NCBI GenBank assembly: GCA_005784505.1
Contig: VCAZ01000037.1
Location: 348,001 to 412,000 of the forward strand
Origin: Bagarius yarrelli
Taxonomy: Eukaryota > Chordata > Actinopteri > Siluriformes > Sisoridae
Length of the DNA: 64,000 nucleotides
Direction: 5' to 3'
In this document: piece after piece, positions 63,286 to 64,000 of the stretch
How the letters are laid out: each line of letters starts with the position of its first letter
Numbering within the stretch: position 1 is the stretch's first letter
The notes under the pieces: generated by a model
Databases searched by the model: none
The model's input: the letters and a program-made list of their open reading frames with translations, nothing else
What the model was told of the DNA's origin: nothing
Made by a program: the position numbers and the translations under genes

Positions 63286-64000
63286 TAAATAAAATTTAAG
63301 GTTATGCTAGACCCCACGTTAATCCATGAGTCTCATTAAGCACATCCCACTATCTCAGCACTGTTAGATTATGTCTTTGTTTTGATTGGACAATTGAACT
63401 GATCTCGTTTTTTTCACCTATGCATAATACCAGCAGTAACCAAACCTCATTTAAAATGAAAAATTGATCTGTTTATATGGTTTTGTACCTAAATCTACCT
63501 AAATGAAAAGTTGTTGTCCTCCACACTTATATTAATCACTTAATTATTCATTGTTGATGATAAGACCCTCATGTGTGTGTTTTCCTCTGGTTCTCCTTTT
63601 AGTTATGCTGTCCTACATAGTGTTGCCTGAGCCCATGTTTGCACTCTTCATTAACTACACATTCACTTCATACACTGTAACTGCGATTTGACTTAACTGT
63701 TTCCCTCTTTTTCTCTTTCTTTCTCTCTCCCTCTTTCTCTCTCTCTCTCTCTCTCTTTCACTGTCGAGCTCGACATATTGTGCATATGCCACAACTGAGC
63801 TGCCAGTGATCCAGACCCCATCTTCACTCCAGACCTGCCAGACCCTTCCGTATGACCCGCCTCCAGTTGATGATCACCACATCACTAGGGTAACCAAGGA
63901 CCTTTTCACTCTGCAATAAAGACGCTCTAGCTGTTCTCCGAGGACTTATGACTTAAGTTAAGTAAGACATAGTGTGGCTGCATAATTCCTGCCACCTGTT
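63286..64000. other. No gene seen; CT-rich microsatellite inside
   Basis: A (CT)n-rich pyrimidine tract lies at 63,703-63,758. The last 200 bases (ACTGAGCTGCCAGTGATCCAGACCCC and following) may belong to a dispersed repeat, but no coding frame is convincing. Confidence 0.4.

Overview
This looks like repeat-rich chromosomal DNA from a teleost fish. The window is AT-rich, intron-like and packed with transposable elements typical of ray-finned fish: Tc1/mariner transposons, L2-, RTE- and L1/Tx1-type LINEs, tRNA-derived SINEs, DIRS tyrosine-recombinase retrotransposons, Ty3/gypsy pieces and a large endogenous retrovirus (ERV). I see no bacterial, plastid or mitochondrial features, and I cannot name the species.

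The only clearly intact host gene is a polydactyl C2H2 zinc-finger gene on the minus strand (31,411-34,962, 1183 codons, one coding exon). A good splice acceptor lies 68 bases upstream of its ATG. A GC-richer candidate promoter and non-coding first exon, with a GTAAGT donor, lies near 40,880-41,060. The roughly 5.8 kb intron between them holds a short hAT-like MITE with an 8-bp target duplication, a LINE tail and a local duplication. A second zinc-finger locus near 5.0-5.95 kb on the plus strand is decayed.

Layout. 1-0.3 kb: Ty3/gypsy gag-protease edge. 0.7-1.4 kb: fold-back element. 3.6-4.9 kb: LINE fragment and internally deleted Tc1 copy. 5.0-5.95 kb: zinc-finger pseudogene. 6.7-9.3 kb: AT microsatellite, LINE tail and SINE. 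10.6-14.9 kb: an L1/Tx1-like LINE (minus) and a second LINE (plus), both broken by SINEs. 14.9-17.2 kb: DIRS element lacking its reverse transcriptase (RT). 17.2-20.0 kb: RTE and L2 LINE remnants. 20.5-22.6 kb: Tc1-like element with a tandem duplication. 25.0-27.1 kb: two L2 copies tail to tail. 27.6-28.7 kb: Tc1 fragment joined to a retroviral gag remnant. 29.3-29.8 kb: fold-back repeat. 31.4-41.1 kb: zinc-finger gene. 43.5-59.4 kb: an L2 LINE split by the ERV. 59.8-61.2 kb: second DIRS remnant. 61.6-64.0 kb: minisatellite and gypsy chromodomain remnant.

The ERV (about 44,583-58,202) is the most interesting object. It has long LTRs (about 1.4 kb), broken gag, pol and env, and several parts not expected of a simple retrovirus: an open 192-codon frame upstream of gag; a region at the start of pol with two H-x-T motifs spaced as in 2H phosphoesterases such as CNPase; an acidic ORF between pol and env; a 177-codon ORF after env; and, inside both LTRs, an antisense ORF of 145 or 149 codons with its own downstream AATAAA and an upstream GTAAGT donor. 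Premature stops, frameshifts, a pol duplication with a perfect 26-bp inverted repeat, two SINE insertions and a lost integrase catalytic residue show this copy is defective. The two LTRs are still close to identical by eye.
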